This document shows, piece after piece, positions 63,125 to 63,635 of a stretch of DNA of 63,635 nt. Positions within the stretch are counted from its first letter, which is position 1, and the number at the start of each line of letters is the position of its first letter. The notes beneath the pieces were generated by a model. It did no database searches. It saw nothing but the letters and a program-made list of their open reading frames with translations, and was not told the DNA's origin. Position numbers and translations under genes: made by a program. Source of the DNA: Acidimicrobiales bacterium (GTDB lineage Bacteria; Actinomycetota; Acidimicrobiia; Acidimicrobiales; JAHEJN01); the NCBI GenBank assembly GCA_024638845.1, contig JAHEJN010000009.1, forward strand, positions 1-63,635. The letters are read 5' to 3'.

Positions 63125-63635
63125 TCAGCGTCGACCGAGCCCACCCGCCTTGTACTCGACGCGCTCGGCCGCCCACGGAATCGCCTCGAGCCGCTCCTTG
63201 GGAATGGCGAGTCCCGAGACGACACACACCCCGTACACGCCCTTCTCGATGCGGGTCAGGGCAGCATCGATCTGCTCGACGGCGGCCCGGGCATGAGCCG
63301 AAAGCGCAAGATCGCGCTCTCGTTCGACCGCCAAGGTGTCACCTTCGCCCGACTCCTCATCGAACTGGACATCACCGGGTTCACGGCTCTCGACCAGCGC
63401 ATCGGCTTCGGCCTTGAGGGTCTCGGCCGACTCGACGTACTTGGCCCGCTCGCGGATCAACAGCTCTCGCTGGGAGGCGAGAAAGCGCGGCCCGAACGGC
63501 GTCTTGGCCGTGGTCTTCTTGGCCGTGGTCTTCTTGGCCGTGGTCTTCTTGGCCGTGGTCTTCTTGGCCGTGGTCTTCTTGGCCGTGGTCTTCTTGGCCG
63601 TGGTCTTCTTGGCCGTGGTCTTCTTGGCCGTGGTC
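63125..63635 (-). CDS. TraR/DksA-like protein with degenerate zinc finger, 5' end beyond the window
   Basis: At least 170 residues. The N-terminal part is a repeated AKKTT stretch (low-complexity, lysine-rich), then FGPRFLASQRELLIRERAKY, an acidic coiled-coil middle (VQFDEESGEGDTLAVERERD), and a C-terminus IEKGVYGVCVVSGLAIPKER / LEAIPWAAERVEYKAG. Family members carry four Cys there; only YGVC keeps one, with Ser, Arg and Tyr replacing the others. DksA-like proteins bind the RNA polymerase secondary channel; without zinc it may be a structural variant. It is just upstream of lspA. Confidence 0.85.
   Translation of the reverse strand, partial: TTAKKTTAKKTTAKKTTAKKTTAKKTTAKKTTAKKTTAKKTTAKTPFGPRFLASQRELLIRERAKYVESAETLKAEADALVESREPGDVQFDEESGEGDTLAVERERDLALSAHARAAVEQIDAALTRIEKGVYGVCVVSGLAIPKERLEAIPWAAERVEYKAGGLGRR
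63505..63635. repeat. Perfect 15-bp tandem repeat, at least 8 copies, at the window edge
   Basis: The unit GTGGTCTTCTTGGCC repeats without a mismatch from 63505 to the end (131 bp, about 8.7 copies) and probably continues. In the minus-strand frame it codes AKKTT repeats at the start of the TraR/DksA-like protein. Length 15 keeps the frame whatever the copy number, so repeat slippage would change only tail length. Identical copies suggest recent expansion. Confidence 0.97.

Noticed and set aside
63505-63635. CRISPR-like repeat array
   Set aside because: The units are contiguous with no spacers, are 15 bp long and encode in-frame AKKTT; this is a coding minisatellite.

Overview
This window is ordinary chromosome from a high-GC actinobacterium. 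Actinobacterial hallmarks are a mycothiol synthase (mshD), a bacterial proteasome activator (bpa, C-terminus GTYL), an ANTAR response regulator, a group II truncated globin and a leucine-degradation cluster laid out much like Mycobacterium tuberculosis Rv2498c-Rv2502c. An Acidimicrobiia-type organism fits, but the sequence alone does not prove it. I see no phage, plasmid, insertion sequence or CRISPR array. Genes are packed very tightly, and many neighbours overlap by ATGA or GTGA.

Layout, left to right. 1-4.4 kb: uvrA start (partial), an ABC1 kinase, uvrB and coaE. 4.5-14.7 kb: a LuxR-type regulator with an altered receiver, rpsA, a very large secreted nuclease, polA, an ANTAR regulator with a coiled-coil partner, and a DUF3105 lipoprotein. 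14.7-15.1 kb: a decanucleotide tandem repeat, tRNA-Leu(CAA) and a 40-residue gene. 15.1-20.3 kb: the fatty-acid synthesis run fabD-fabH-fabG-acpP-fabF, with fabZ convergent and then HU. 20.4-23.3 kb: globin, a zinc-finger anti-sigma candidate divergent from an ECF sigma factor, a flavin disulfide reductase and a small membrane protein. 23.4-35.2 kb: amino-acid biosynthesis on the minus strand, hisD-C-B-H-A-F, a Cpn10-like gene, trpE, ygfZ, a J-domain membrane protein, trpC and trpF-trpB-trpA. 35.2-43.7 kb: a candidate small RNA, nth divergent from mshD-rlmN-hydrolase, menG, a VOC protein, and menA divergent from a DUF255 protein. 43.7-47.6 kb: three TadE/TadG-type genes divergent from an unusually long Flp-type pilin. 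47.6-53.3 kb: nitroreductase, an unknown protein, dnaE and bpa. 53.4-60.0 kb: a TetR regulator facing a branched-chain acyl-CoA (leucine) degradation operon. 60-63.6 kb: phosphodiesterase, Rrf2 regulator, rluD, lspA and the 3' part of a TraR/DksA-like gene with a perfect 15-bp repeat at the window edge.

The strongest unannotated theme is how genes start. About twenty genes have a TANNNT -10 hexamer ending 6-9 nt before the start codon, which predicts leaderless mRNAs. In two divergent pairs (menA/DUF255 and nth/mshD) the opposing -10 elements share the same TA step. Two genes (mshD, dnaE) are preceded by 11-12 codon reading frames that end in an ATGA overlap with the main start. The best candidate for something undescribed is a 95-nt, three-hairpin RNA at 35461-35555 whose predicted 5' end coincides with its first hairpin and which ends in a textbook UUCG terminator.

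Other oddities are a FabD with a lipoyl-like C-terminal domain lacking an acceptor lysine, a response regulator with Glu in place of the phosphorylated Asp, a TraR/DksA-like protein that has lost its zinc cysteines, and a Cpn10 gene embedded in a his-trp supraoperon. All functional statements come from reading the sequence; no database search was run.
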